Positions 48,360 to 59,742 of a DNA stretch of 64,000 nucleotides are shown in pieces; within the stretch, counting starts at the first letter, position 1; the number at the start of each line of letters is the position of its first letter. The notes under the pieces were generated by a model. It was not told the DNA's origin. It saw only the letters and a list, made by a program, of their open reading frames with translations, and ran no database searches. Source of the stretch: Begonia masoniana (lineage: Eukaryota; Streptophyta; Magnoliopsida; Cucurbitales; Begoniaceae). The translations under genes were made by a program, and so were the position numbers. The DNA is taken from positions 18,923,760 through 18,987,759 of the forward strand of contig CM039509.1 in assembly GCA_022432975.1 (NCBI GenBank), given 5' to 3'.

Positions 48360-48740
48360 ATAGGTACGTGTGTGGTGTGATGTGGAGGTGAAGTCATCAT
48401 TAGTTGGTCATGGTATGCAGGTTGTGAGTCGTAGGTGCGTGTGTGATGTGATGTGGAGGTGAAGTCATCATTAGTTGGTCATGGTATGCAGGTTGTGAGT
48501 CGTAGGTACGTGTGTGAAGTTATGTAGATGTGAAGTCATCGTTAGTTGGTCATGGTATGCAGGTCGTGAGTCGTAGGTGCGTGTGTGATGTGATGTGGAG
48601 GTGAAGTCATCATTAGTTGGTCATGGTATGCAGGTTGTGAGTCGTAGGTGCGTGTGTGATGTGATGTGGAGATGAAGTCGCGTTAGTTGGTCATGGAATG
48701 CAGGTTAGGGGTCGTAGGTACGTGCGTGAAGTGATGTGGA
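48360..48740. repeat. ~70-bp GT-rich tandem repeat in S2
   Basis: About five units with TTAGTTGGTCATGGTATGCA and GTGATGTGATGTGGAGGTGA. Confidence 0.8.
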
Positions 48741-49274
48741 TGTGAAATCGTCGTTTAGTGGTATGTTGTGAGTCTTGTGCAGGTTGTGGGCCAACTTTGC
48801 ATAGGTTGCGGTGTAGGTTGTAGGTAGTGGGTAGGTTGTGAGTCCTGCGCAGGTTGTGGGCCATCTCTGCATAGTTGGTGAGTCTGGTGAGGTTGTGGGT
48901 CAGTTGTGCGTAGGTTGTGGGTTTGGTGAGCCTTGTGTGTGTTGTGGCCATATGTACGTATGTGTAGGTGTAGTCATTGTTCATTGTATGTTGTGAGTCT
49001 TGCATCCGTGGCGGGTTGTGGGTACGGATGTGGGCGAGAAGTTTTTTGTTAGTTGGGCATGTCGTGTAGGTTGTGAATCTTGTGTAGGTCGTGGGCTAGT
49101 TGTGTGTATGTTATGAGTCTTGTGCAGGTTATGGGTGAATGACAAATATGTTACGGGTCTTGTACTGGTTGTGGGTTAGTGGCACGTATGTTAGGAGTCT
49201 TGTGCAGGCAGTAGGTGAGTTGTACGTCAGTTGAGAGTTTTGAGCACGTAATGGGTTGTAGGCATGTTTGTGAT

Positions 49275-49860
49275 GTGATACATATGTGGAGTCGTTAATT
49301 GATTGTGATGCGTATGTGGAGTCGTTGTTAATTGATTGTGATGCGTATGTGGAGTCGTTGTTAATTGATTGTGATGCGTATGTAGAGTTGTAATTAGTTG
49401 ATTATGGTCAGCATGCATCATGTTTTAAAAGCTACGCAAAATGTTTTGAGCATGTTTTCAACCACGGAGGGAGAGTAGTGGAGGTGAGGTACGGTGCGGA
49501 CAGGCGACAGTGGGCTGGAGTGTGATTGTGGGCCCGGCTTCCGGGACGAGCTGGAGCGGTGGCGACGTGCTGGTGGTAGTGCGGTGTATTGGCCGATTGC
49601 CCGGACGGTTGCACTTCGAGTCGTGATAGTGGCTGGAATGTGACTTATGGACCCCGTTCCTGGAGGAACCGGGACGGCGGTGACGTGCCGGTAAACAGTG
49701 CGGTGTACGGACCGACTGCCCGGTGCGGTTGCATTTCGAGTCGGGACAGGGGGGTTTGGGTGTGAATTTTGGACCCCGTTCCTGGAGGAACCGGGACGGT
49801 GGTGACGTGCCGGTAAACAGTGCGGTGTACGGACTGACTGCCCGGTGCGGTTACATTCCA
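49275..49860. repeat. Further tandem repeats in S2
   Basis: About four units with TTGATTGTGATGCGTATGTG (49275-49400), then about three units of roughly 120 bp with GGACCCCGTTCCTGGAGG and CGGTGCGGTTGCATTTCGAG (49500-49860). Both arrays sit in the same candidate intron interval that holds the satellite in E3. Confidence 0.75.
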
Positions 49861-51716
49861 AACCTCGGTGAGAAGCGATGCGGAGAGATGTTGACAACGT
49901 GTGTAGAGACCTGCATGTGTTAGGATTGCATAACCAGTTTTCATGCTTCACGTTTATTCTTTTTTTTTAGCACTCTACTTGCTAGGCTTTGAGCTTACGG
50001 TGTGTTCTGTGGTGTAGGTACTGCTGAGCTGGCGGGTGTGTACTGAGAATCTGACTAGGACTAGGTGGCAGTTGGTGGCGTGTGACCAGGGCCCCGGTTG
50101 ATGACAGTGTTAGGGCGACCCGACCCATGATGAGCCGTAGCATGGTGTTGTTGGGAGTAGGACTTTTGTCCTTTTGTTGGGGTGTTTGTATTTGTTGTAT
50201 ATAGTCATAGTTAAGGGTGATATGTCACCCTATACTGTGGACTTTCTTCATTTTGGTCGATAGCATTTTTCGTCCTGTTATGATGATTGTTTGGAGATTT
50301 CGTAGACTAGATAGTCGTGTAGGAGTATTCTGGATAGTTTGGGATTTATTCGTTTGCAGGCACTTAGCATTTTGGGGGCGCCATTTTCAGGCGTTACTCT
50401 GCCGAAATTTTCGGGGAGGACGACGTGGTGCTTATTGGTTAGGATTAAGGAAGATTAACGAGTCGTTTAGCTCAGAGTAGTCCCTGTGGTGAACCGTGAA
50501 TCCGGGTGGGTTTTCGGGGCGTTACAACATGCTTCACCTATAGGACAACCATGTCTGAATCACCTCCCCGACGTGACCGTGGTTACATGCATTCTTATCT
50601 TTTCATTAGTCATTTCCTTTTCATGAAAACATATGCGGAAGTTCATTTTTCATGCTAGTTCGGAAACATGATGCATGAACATGGATTTTACATTAAAAGT
50701 AAGGAAAGCATAAAACAATACATAAAAACCTAGGAAAGCATTCTAATACAACAATCGACCTAAACTATCCACCCGACCTACACTAAAATAACATCATCAC
50801 CAAATATCCTCGATCAATAGACACTCCTATGGTGTAGGCCAAATCGGCTAAACAAAGCACGAAGACTTACCTCGTGCCCTTGGTGCACCGAGCTCCGCCC
50901 ACGAGCGTTGTTCACCTAAAACAATTTATAGCAATCATCATTAAACCGAGTCTAAACCGTTGAGTTTCAAAAACTAACGAAACTCCTAGCTAAAGAAAAT
51001 TTCTTAAAACTCTATTTTAACTTATTGAGGCATTTTGTCGAGCAATTCACGTTCGATATTCGTAAACCTCCATTAATGGAGTTTTCCAAAGCTTCAAATA
51101 CCCGATTTTTAACCAAAACACCAAATACCTCTATCATTTCGCCCAACTACGCTCAATAACCATAAATACATCCATTAGAGGCGTAATCACGATAAACCTA
51201 TCGATTTCAAATCTAAATCTAAGTTTTTAACAAAAACCTAACTAAAGCTTCAACCGTTTCCTAGCCCTAAACCGGAAACTAAATCATCTAAATGCTAGAA
51301 GCTTACCTAGAATATTGATCAGAGAAGAAAACTTGAAGAGTCGAGTTGCCGGAGAGGTGGCATTGGTCGTTGGACGAGAGGAGTTGCGCGAGAGAGAAAA
51401 TTGCCGTTGAGGTTCTCTGGAGGAGAAATGAAAATTGTAGGAGAAGAAAGAGGGCTTTTGATTTTTTTATAAAATTTAACCTGTCAAATTATCGTTTTGC
51501 CCTTTAGTCAGTTTTCTATTTAATCCTCCTCCGATTTTGTTATTAATCAAACGATTCGGTTTCTCCAAATTTTCATATTTCACCATAAATTTCAATTTAT
51601 TATTAAGGCTCCATTAAAACTTTCCGTTCCCAAAACGGACTTAATTCAACATATTTACAAAAATACCATTATTTATTAGAATAATAAAATCCCGTAAAAC
51701 CGGGTATTACAATGGG

Positions 51717-53285
51717 GATACAAAACGTCTGTTGATGATGTTAACTTATCATATTTTTTGACAATCCTAATCATTAAACACTTTTAGATCATCTCGAACA
51801 TGGTCAGAATCACTTTGTCCTTGACAGGTACTAGAATTGCATTGAATGACTCACATAAATTGTTTATCGAATTCACACTTGGGAATCAAAGAAAATGCAT
51901 GATTAGTCCAATATGTAGGGTTTGTGCCTCGAAGATATATGTGGGCATCCGGGTTAATCTTATGTAAGTTCCTCATTTCTATCTTGAAATGAAAAGTTGT
52001 GGTTGCTCTGACTGCATTTCACATTGCATCTTTGTATACTCTACCCCGAAATTGGTTTTTAAAATTTGCTTACACATGCCAGATGCAGTAGCGGTGGTCG
52101 GCTGACGATAATTCCTGCTGCACAGCAGACAACAACTCTTGGTATTTGAAAGAACAAGAAAGTCAACATAAAATAATATAACTACCACAACGTCCCAATA
52201 TTTGAAAGAACAATTTGAAATGCATTATACCTTTTGTCGACCCGAAACAAATGTCTATTTGTATCCTGATTCAGTCTGTAGGTCTTTCTTCAATAATTTC
52301 AAAAACCAGGTCCATGAGTCCATACACTCTGATTCCACATTGGTAACAACAACGAGATTTATTCCATCATTGCCATCAATACTGACGGGTGTTAGTAATT
52401 GGCCGGAACACGAGTTTTTTAGATGACAACCATCCACACAAATAATAGGTCTACCACATTACAGCTAACCTGCCTTGCAAGCAGCCATACACATATACAT
52501 TATTTTGAATACACATGACTCACTATCGGCAGAGCCCATCAAGTAAGTCTGTAGGCCCAATGTGCTACCCAGATTTAATCTACGTATTTCTTTTGCGTAT
52601 GACCACAAAGCTTGTATTGTTCGTTGCTCTTCCCTTCATTAAATTTTTGCGCTTCACTTTTTTCTCTTTTGGAAAGACCTAGTGTAATGTTGACATTCAA
52701 ATCCTTTCTCACTGTCTCAATAATGGAAGGAATTTTCCATGTAGGTTGACTTTTAAACATATCCAAATAATGATTTGCCACCTATTTTGCAGTTGCGTGT
52801 CGATTCTCAATTTTTCTCGAACAGTTGTGAGAATCGTTGAAACTCTTTATTTGAAACGTAAGCTCATTTTGTATCTTTGAACCATGCAGTCGCCAATCAA
52901 ACCTATTTCACACATGGCCGTGAGCCGCCGAGATTCACTTTTAATAAAATTGATTCCATAACCATTATTCAAAACATATTCTAGTATTTCTACTCTATTT
53001 ACCTTTAAAGAACTATATATTTTTTAAATATAAAATATCATCGAAAATTCTTTCCTTACCGATATGCTTTCCAACGCATCATCCTCCTAGTCAACCGATG
53101 TTCGAAACTCATCATCTAGAGTTTTTGATTTTGATTGCATCTCTATTTCTTCTCTACCTTCTAGGTGATCGAATGCCCGAGGATCACCATATATAGGTGT
53201 AGAGTATGAATACCATTCCATATTGGCATCACAAGCTGTTGTCTCGTCTAGATCAACAAATCTACTCGAATCAGAATCCATCAAC
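51717..53285 (-). pseudogene. mudrA-like MULE transposase, N-terminal and catalytic part
   Basis: Minus strand from an ATG near 53284 (MMDSDSSRFVDLDE, acidic N-terminus). At about 52575-52781, QPTWKIPSIIETVRKDLNVN matches the helical N-terminal domain of MULE transposases. At 52255-52437, MDGCHLKNSCSGQLLTPVSIDG and DSWTWFLKLL match the first catalytic Asp region. At 51979-52100, KQILKTNFGVEY follows the expected H/C segment, and at 51790-51960 NPDAHIYLRG...YWTNHAF and NLCESFNAILVPVKD match the region after the DDE domain. E5 interrupts at 51711. Several stops and frameshifts separate the pieces. It would have cut and moved the MULE. Confidence 0.88.
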
Positions 53286-53379
53286 GTCGATAATACAGAG
53301 AAAATTCATCTGAACAAGAAAATGGTGGAGAGGTTTTAGGGTTTTTGCCAGCCAAGTGTGAGAATGAAGAGTTGTTTTC

Positions 53380-53387
53380 TTATATAG
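53380..53387 (-). promoter_or_regulatory. TATA box of the mudrA-like gene
   Basis: Minus strand CTATATAAG about 95 bp upstream of the first ATG. Confidence 0.5.
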
Positions 53388-53389
53388 TG

Positions 53390-53930
53390 CCGGAGAATGA
53401 CCCCCTTTTCTCAGGCAAAATAATTGAGATCGGGGGCCTGTTTTGAGGCGGCGACCCCCGTTCTCAATCTTACCAAAAATATGGCCAACAACGGGGTGGG
53501 TGGGTGGGTTGGGGGGCGAGGGGGGGATGCCGGTTGGGGTAGTTTCGGGGAGGTGATCCCCAGTTCCCGAACACCCTTTAAAATGGGGAGCTAGAGAATG
53601 AGGGGTTGTTTTGGGACGGCGATCCCCTAATCCCGAATACCTCTAAAATGGAGAGGCAGGAACGGGGGGCCGTTGGAGGGCCAAGAGCCCCCATTCTCCA
53701 ATCACGTGTGGTGTACATTGGATTGGGGGGTTCCCGCCCTCCACATCGACCCTCCGACCAAGTACGTCCAGTGTCACATAAACACTAGACAGAACGAAGG
53801 GTGATCGGCCCCACGTTCGCAGCGTTAATTCAGAATGGGAGGTGATCGGGCCCCGTTCTAGGCGTAAATTGAGAACAATGGTGATTGGCCTCCCGACAGG
53901 GTTTGATATGTTACATTTTTTATAGTTCAA
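53390..53930. repeat. Right arm of the MULE unit: G-rich subterminal repeats
   Basis: Repeated units of the type GAGGCGGCGACCCCCGTTCTC, GGTGATCCCCAGTTCCCG, GGTGATCGGGCCCCGTTC and AATTGAGAAC, in irregular spacing. Similar units lie at 22854-22920. Such arrays may bind transposase near element ends. The AT-rich sequence after 53905 may be outside. Confidence 0.5.
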
Positions 53931-54026
53931 GGTTTTAGTTTAGTAGGTATTTCAAATTAAACTCATACTTTGGGGTTCAAATTTGTTTTAACCGTTAAAG
54001 AAAACACTGTGATTTGTTGAGTTTTC

Positions 54027-54970
54027 ATGCAAAAATATGATGAACTTGGCAACGTCAATTTAAAAAAAAAACATGTGAAATGTAGAAACATGGGGGTGAG
54101 GAAATTGATGAGACACCTCAAATCTAAAAAACACATGAGTAAGTTTGCAAATATTAAGAGGAAATATGTGATGGCCTTGACGAAGTACACCACAGCCATC
54201 GTGTTGATATAGGAGTGCTTCAAGATTCTTTCTCAACATTATATACCGGTATGTTCAAGTAATTTACAATGCCGTTGATCTAAAAGTAGGCTACATCATC
54301 CAAGGGTGTACTTAAACAAATCATAACTTCAATCACATGATTTTCTCATTATTTATTTTATTTTATTTTGTACATCCTCATGAGAGAAGTGGTAGAAAAC
54401 TGCTTTGCGGTGGCCCACTTACAGAACAGGCTATTGTATTCTGCAACTACATATGACATATTGTGATGAATACATTCTATGTGATCTCATGTTTGAAGTC
54501 TCAGAAAATGCATTGCTGCATTCAGAACATCCTTACAGGTTCGCTTATCTCTTAACTACTTAATTTTTTATTGTAAAAACATTGAAATCTACTTTACAAT
54601 TATTTGTTAACTATATGTTGTTTTAATGGTGCTTTAATGGTGCAGGAACTACGTGGTACAATGTCGGATAGAGTTGGTAAATAAAAGACTTTTTTCTCCA
54701 GACATATTAAGTAAGTTCAAGGGACACTACGCAGACATGAGCATGAACAAGTACGGAAGTCGTGTGGTAGAGAAATGCATAAACTACTTACCAAACACAG
54801 ACGCATTTAGGGTTGTAAGGGAAATCATCGACTCCCTGAGATTCGTGATTGTTATTCAACACTCATTTAGAAACTATGTTCTTCAATGCACTGTCAAAAA
54901 GTTCGGGGTTAGATTTTCAATTTTCTACTTTTTTTACTTTTACAAAGCTGTAAATCAAGAATATTCATGA
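54027..54970 (+). pseudogene. Pumilio/PUF RNA-binding protein gene fragment
   Basis: Three exon-like pieces. 54120-54245: KKHMSKFANIKRKYVMALTK, then a stop where PUF repeats have Gln, then ECFKILSQHYIP. 54470-54537: DLMFEVSENALLHSEHPYR, ending at a donor CAG|GTTCG. 54646-54905: an acceptor GCAG, then NYVVQCRIEL, ILSKFKGHYADMSMNKYGSR with VVEKCI, and SFRNYVLQCTVKK. These are consecutive PUF repeats (NYVVQ, GSRVVEKC, NYVLQ cores), which in intact proteins bind RNA 3' UTRs. E7 begins at 54989, probably in the next intron. Stops and the truncation mark it as a pseudogene, either of the host or captured. Confidence 0.75.
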
Positions 54971-54988
54971 GTTTTTGCTAAGTAATAG

Positions 54989-57172
54989 TGTGATGACCCC
55001 AACCCGGTCAGGACCGCCGCGGACTTGCCATGACGTAATCTTAACTTAAACACTCGTAAGTTCACATAAAATTTTTCATTTTTACTCAACATTCTATAAT
55101 AAAACAGACATAGACAAATAACCCACCTCGATCGACCCTTTAGAGTCTAACTTTGACTTAAACATGTTGGGCGTAAAGTTTGTCGACATTTGAAACATTT
55201 AAAACAAGGATAAAACCATTTTTTTCGATAAAATGTCGACTCAATTTTGGGGTCCTTAAAATACGCGCTCGTAAAATACGTTTAAAAAGTATCGTAAAAG
55301 GTTGGGTTGAAACGTGTTTTGAAAAGTCAACTTTAAAAAAAAACATGTTGGGTCACATGTGGTGCGCGCGTCGCCCAGATAGCGCATGCACTGCGCGCTA
55401 TCGCACGCTTCTGCTGCGCGCCGCAATGCACGTGCGCATCGCCCACCCAGGTGCGTGCAATGCCCGGGTGGCATGTGTATTGGGCGACTCTCACGCACCA
55501 TGCATGAGCTAGGGCCGATTGATCGGCAAAAACGCCAATCGATCGGCAACCTCTCTGGATTTTTGACCAAAAACCATCAAAAACGCCGATCGATCGCCCC
55601 TCGAGCGCGATCGATTGGCTGTGCGCATCCTGGGCGCGTGCACCCCGCGCGCCACCAGCGCACCTTTTGGCTTCTTTTTCACACAACCATTTTTTTCCAT
55701 TTCAACCACTTACTTTTCACATTAAACTTCCCTAAAACCTTTACCAACCTCTTTAAACACGAAAATCTTCAACAGAAAACCCGACTCAAAAACGTATTCG
55801 AAAACGTATTGAAAATTCATGAAAACAAACTGCATGGATCACTATAAAAGTCGAGCATATCCTTACAGGTTCAAAGTACCTAAAGTCATCAAATACAATC
55901 CAACCTAATCCATAACACAAACATCGAACATAAACACGAAATTTTCTAAAACATCCCCAAAACAAATCCGTTTATCAAACCATTTAGTATAACATAACTC
56001 CAAGCCTAAATCTACTACACAATTCACAAAAAAAAAAAAATCAAACTTCCCTATACATCCTAAAATCCATCACATTACCCAATATCGATCTAGTTCACAC
56101 CTATTTACCATAAAACGACTCGGAGCACACCCACGAGTCATCAAGCCTAGCCAAAACACGCCCCGTCGCCACGAGCTCTGCCCATCGACCACCTATGCCT
56201 GATCATCGGGAGGAGGTTCCTCACCTTCGTTCTCGTCACCTACATCATAAGATAAACACATTAAGCCTGATGCTTAGTAAGGGGTGCACTAAAATATATG
56301 TACACATAAATGCATGATTTCTCAAAACATGTTCATTTTCACTTATTTTCGTTACATAACATGGAAGAGTAAGTTTAGGTATGAGTAGTCGCAGACACCA
56401 CCCTGTCTACCCCGTAGACCACACACTTGTCCTGAGTTGCCATGATTGGGTGTATTGTCTTGCCATGAGTTGCCATGATTGTGCCCTGCGCCCTACTCAT
56501 CCTCAAACCTTACTCAACATTTACATACTTTATTTCATTCACTTGAAAACATGCATGAAAGAATATTTCACATAGTTTTAAAAAGAAAACATAATGCATA
56601 GAGAGAGAGTACTCAATATGATCATCAAAACAATTCATAATATACATATACAAGCTTAACTCATAAACGAACCTAACCGACCACTATTAGGAAACGTCCT
56701 AGGCTACCCGGCTCTTCAGAACCCCAAAATCGTGAAAACATCATTAAGACATTCAATTCCTAACATCGACATAATGTAGGACCTTAGGGGCTGGAAACCT
56801 AACACCACTTACCTGGCATCCTAGAAATGCCGAGTACCGTCCTTTAAGTTTGGGTTACCTAGAGCAATTCACAATTCATCATTAGAGTCGACTCTAAACG
56901 ACCGAATTCCAAAAATTAACCGAACACCCAACTAAGGTAATTTTTCCTAAAACTCAATTTCACTTCATTCTTGCAATTCATCGAGCAATTCGCGCTCAAA
57001 ACAAACCAAACTCCATTAATGGTTTTCAACAACCGAAAATCTAACCTAAATCCATCAATAACTATCGCCAAGTGTTTCTTGTAATTTTGCTAATACTTTT
57101 CTTTTGAACAAATGAAAACTTACTTTTGGTTCCCTATTCTTTCTCCCTCGTAAAAGAAATAAGGTACTTAGG
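54989..57172 (-). repeat. E7: E1-related LTR, interrupted by E8
   Basis: Starts TGTGATGACCCCAACCCG, close to the E1 LTR edge. AATAG at 54984-54988 may be its target duplication. It has a GC-rich block with CGATCGATCG motifs (55360-55680), an AACTGCATGGATC motif (about 55825), acceptor near 56240, donor near 56812, and is cut at 57172 by E8; the remainder lies right of the window. Minus orientation is judged from donor and acceptor. ORFs around 55180-55847 are not supported. Confidence 0.85.
55360..55680. repeat. GC-rich palindromic block in E7 LTR
   Basis: GCGCGC-rich DNA with GCGCATGC, TGCGCGC and GATCGATCGGC motifs, very unlike the AT-rich flanks; same LTR position as the blocks in E5 and E8. 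Confidence 0.75.
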
Positions 57173-59702
57173 TGTAACACCCCTAATACTGTACCCGTAT
57201 TTTTCCGTAATATATTTTTTTTTTTATACTCTTTACTTTCCCTTACTTTAATTTAAACTTTGTGCGGAATTAAAACTGTAGTTGAAATCAAAACCGAAAT
57301 CGGAATTAAAATGGAACCTTGAACATTTAAATCAAACTATAAAACATTTAATAAAAACTTAAAAACATTTATAAAAGAAACTTTAAAACAGATCAGAAAA
57401 GAGGGAGGGCAGAATTGGAACTCTGCCCTCGAAAAGATGCAGCGACCGGGCGCTGCTATATGCAGCGCTCAGTCGCCGAGTGCGCTGCATAATGCAGCGC
57501 ACGATCACTGCATTATGCAGCGCCAGATCGCTGCATAATGCAGCGATCTGTTGCTGCCTGCAGCGACCAGCACGGCGCCCAGTCGCCATGCAGCGATCCC
57601 CCACGGCGCCCAGTCGCCAGTAGCCGACCATGAACACTTAGCTCTCTGGAATTTCCAGAGAGCAAATACTTCTACTTCACTCTCTGGAATCCGATTCCAG
57701 AGAGCAATAACCTCACCATTCATTAACCACTTTCTCATTTTTTTCATTCATTATCACAACACTTATACTTAAACTCAACCGACTCGCAACGGACTTTACG
57801 AAGTCCAACTGGGTGGATATATCTAAACATCGAGCATAACCGTATCAACCTAAAACCAATCAAAATATTTCCAAAATATTCAGTAAACAGTTTAAACCAA
57901 AACGTTTTACATACAATTACCAAAACGTTATCTAATCCCTATCCAGATCCAAACAACCTAAATATTCTATACAATTATCAATTCAGACATCCCAAAATAA
58001 ACCCAGAGTCCAGACATACATCCCCACGGGTCGTATCGCGCCCCGACTACTCAGCGCACTCCCACGGCCATCATCCATCAACTGTCCCGACATCAGGAGG
58101 AGGAACGTCGTCCTCACCTGGATCTACGTCACCTAGCAGATCACCTACACCATACAGAAACATATGAGATATTGAAATCTCAGTAAGCTACGTAAATGCA
58201 GATGCATGCGTGCGTATGCCATTCAGAAATCATGCTCAGATTCAGATTACAGATACAGAATTACAGATTACAGATTCATTACGTCACAGACAGACAGAAT
58301 TGTCACCGAAACCTCTACCCACTAAGCGGAGAGGGCCCATCCAGCGGTCAGACTACCCTTTCCACCTAGAGAGGGGGGGTACACGCTTGCAACACGCACA
58401 GCCGTGCCTGAGCCCCATCCCGCGTGACCAGAAACAGACAGATTACGTTTATTCATTCAGATTTCGTTACAGATTTCATTTCAGATATACGTTCCTTTTC
58501 TTAAAAACACGTGCAGAAATTCCTTTTCATGACTTTCGAAAACCGTGATGCATGAACAGTTCATATCAGCGGAAAGTAAACAAACAGTTCATATCAGCAG
58601 ACAACATAACATAACCTATAAACAATTAACCTAACTACCCAACCTAAACAACGTAAAACAAGGAACCCTCAAGGATCCTTGATACGACGACGAAGTATGG
58701 TGTAGACCTTTCGGTCAAGCAAGTCACGAGAACTTACCTTGAGTGCGCTGGATCTCAAGCTTCGTCCACTGGAGTCGCGTGTCTGAGGTAAAACACGATA
58801 TTTGTCGTTAAACCCAATTTAAACGATTAAATGTCCAAACTAATAAAATCCTTAATTTAACAAATCGAAGCTTTTAAACAACGACACAACGCTCGATAAT
58901 TCTGGAAATCCATATTACGAGTTATTTCCGAAAACCCGAAAATTCTATAATTTATATTTTTTTACAAATTGGTTTATCTTCGTCCAATAACGTCCAATAC
59001 GTTCGATATATACTTAATCAAGGCTAACCTATTAATTACGAACCCTAATTCGCGTTTTTCGTCGAAACCCTAATTGAAACCCTAACCCTAAATCGAACCG
59101 AAAACTCGAAATAAACGCTCAGAGATTGGGGCTACATACCGAGAGTAGCGAGAGAGGAAGAAATGACGAAGATCGGAGGAAAAACGGAGGAGAACGGAGG
59201 TCGGAATTTGACAGAAATCGCCGGCGGCCGTGAGGGAGCTCGCTCACTGTTCGTGCGTTCCAGAGAAGAGAAGGAGAGAATGAGTGAAAAAGAATGGTTT
59301 GTGATATTTTATAAATTGATTTTGCAAATTACCATTTTGCCCTTCTTTGATTTTCTTCTTTCGTTTCGTTAATTGGCTAACCGTTCGAATTCTCCAAATT
59401 TCTAAATCTTGCCAATGATTCCCATTCATTACCAGGGCTCTATTAAGACTGTCCGTTCGCGATTCGGACCTCGTTTCCTATTTTTACGAGAACGTCTTTT
59501 ACGCTACGAAAAGTGTATTTACTCGAAATATAGCGTTTGACCTCTAAAAATTCCCGTAAATTCCTTAAAATTCTTATTATTCGTTAGAATCGTAATGACG
59601 CTTTCTTTTTGTGAAACGGACCTGATTTGATATATTTACCAAAAATGCCACTAATAATATAATAATAATATAATCAAAGGTCCGTACAAACCGGATATTA
59701 CA
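57173..59702 (-). repeat. E8 3' LTR, 2530 bp
   Basis: TGTAACACCCC to GGATATTACA. Contains the TGCAGCG palindrome block (57430-57680) with two perfect hairpins (CTCTCTGGAA/TTCCAGAGAG and CTCTCTGGAAT/ATTCCAGAGAG), donor 58737, acceptor 58145 and TATA (59306-59313). Confidence 0.94.
57430..57680. repeat. TGCAGCG palindrome block in E8 left LTR
   Basis: Repeated GCTGCATTATGCAGCG, CAGCGATC and GGCGCCCAGTCGCC motifs plus the CTCTCTGGAA hairpins. The copy at 63232-63500 in the other LTR is nearly identical. Minus-strand ORFs here (57383-57747, 63184-63548) are repeat-derived. Confidence 0.85.
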
Positions 59703-59742
59703 TTCTACCCTCCTTATTCAGAATTTTGTCCACAAAATTAAA

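Larger units (their letters stand above)
47164..50526 (+). mobile_element. S2: solo LTR of the E3 family, TSD ACATG
   Basis: TGTAATAACCC...GGGGCGTTACA flanked by ACATG at 47159-47163 and 50527-50531; the left E5 LTR gives the empty site. It has the ATT run and an 11-bp AACAACAGAAT hairpin (47397-47421), donor CCAG|GTAAG at 48234 and acceptor TGTAG|GTACT at 50017. It lacks the 41-bp satellite of E3 and carries other GT-rich repeats instead. ORFs inside (47343-47705, 49418-49951) are not supported. Confidence 0.94.
39919..51711 (-). mobile_element. E5: Tekay-like Ty3/gypsy element with gag deletion
   Basis: LTRs 39919-42298 and 46007-51711 (the latter split by S2), TSD ATGGG at 39914-39918 and 51712-51716, primer site 45991-46002 (exact). 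Inserted into the mudrA-like gene. Coding region is decayed: the gag centre is deleted and pol is broken by several stops and frameshifts. The LTRs differ more than those of E1, E4 or E8, so it is older. Confidence 0.93.
46007..51711 (-). repeat. E5 5' LTR, about 2337 bp, split by S2
   Basis: Parts 46007-47163 and 50527-51711. CGATCGATCG block at 46240-46425 (shorter than in the left LTR), CA microsatellite at about 46490-46506. S2 lands inside the structured GGTTC...GAACC block. Confidence 0.92.
22854..53930. mobile_element. Probable Mutator-like element (MULE) with two convergent genes, heavily interrupted
   Basis: Underlying unit: left arm (22854 on, its outer end hidden behind E3), a plus-strand transposon-domain gene split by S4, a minus-strand mudrA-like gene split by E5 and a TRIM, and a right arm (to about 53930). 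Both arms contain G-rich units of the type GGTGATC..CCCGTTCT, in direct and inverted form. Convergent genes between repeat-rich ends are the layout of MuDR. Exact ends and the 9-bp duplication typical of MULEs cannot be set from this window, so the borders are approximate. Confidence 0.55.

Noticed and set aside
55180..55847. Cluster of overlapping 100-150-aa ORFs
   Set aside because: Located in the GC-rich block of the E7 LTR on both strands with no recognisable domain.
57383..57747. 80-92-aa ORFs repeated at 63184-63548
   Set aside because: They cover the TGCAGCG palindrome block in both E8 LTRs and show no protein-like conservation.
58210..58548. 112-aa ORF rich in Arg and Phe
   Set aside because: Antisense in the E8 LTR and made of ACAGATTACAGATT-type repeats.
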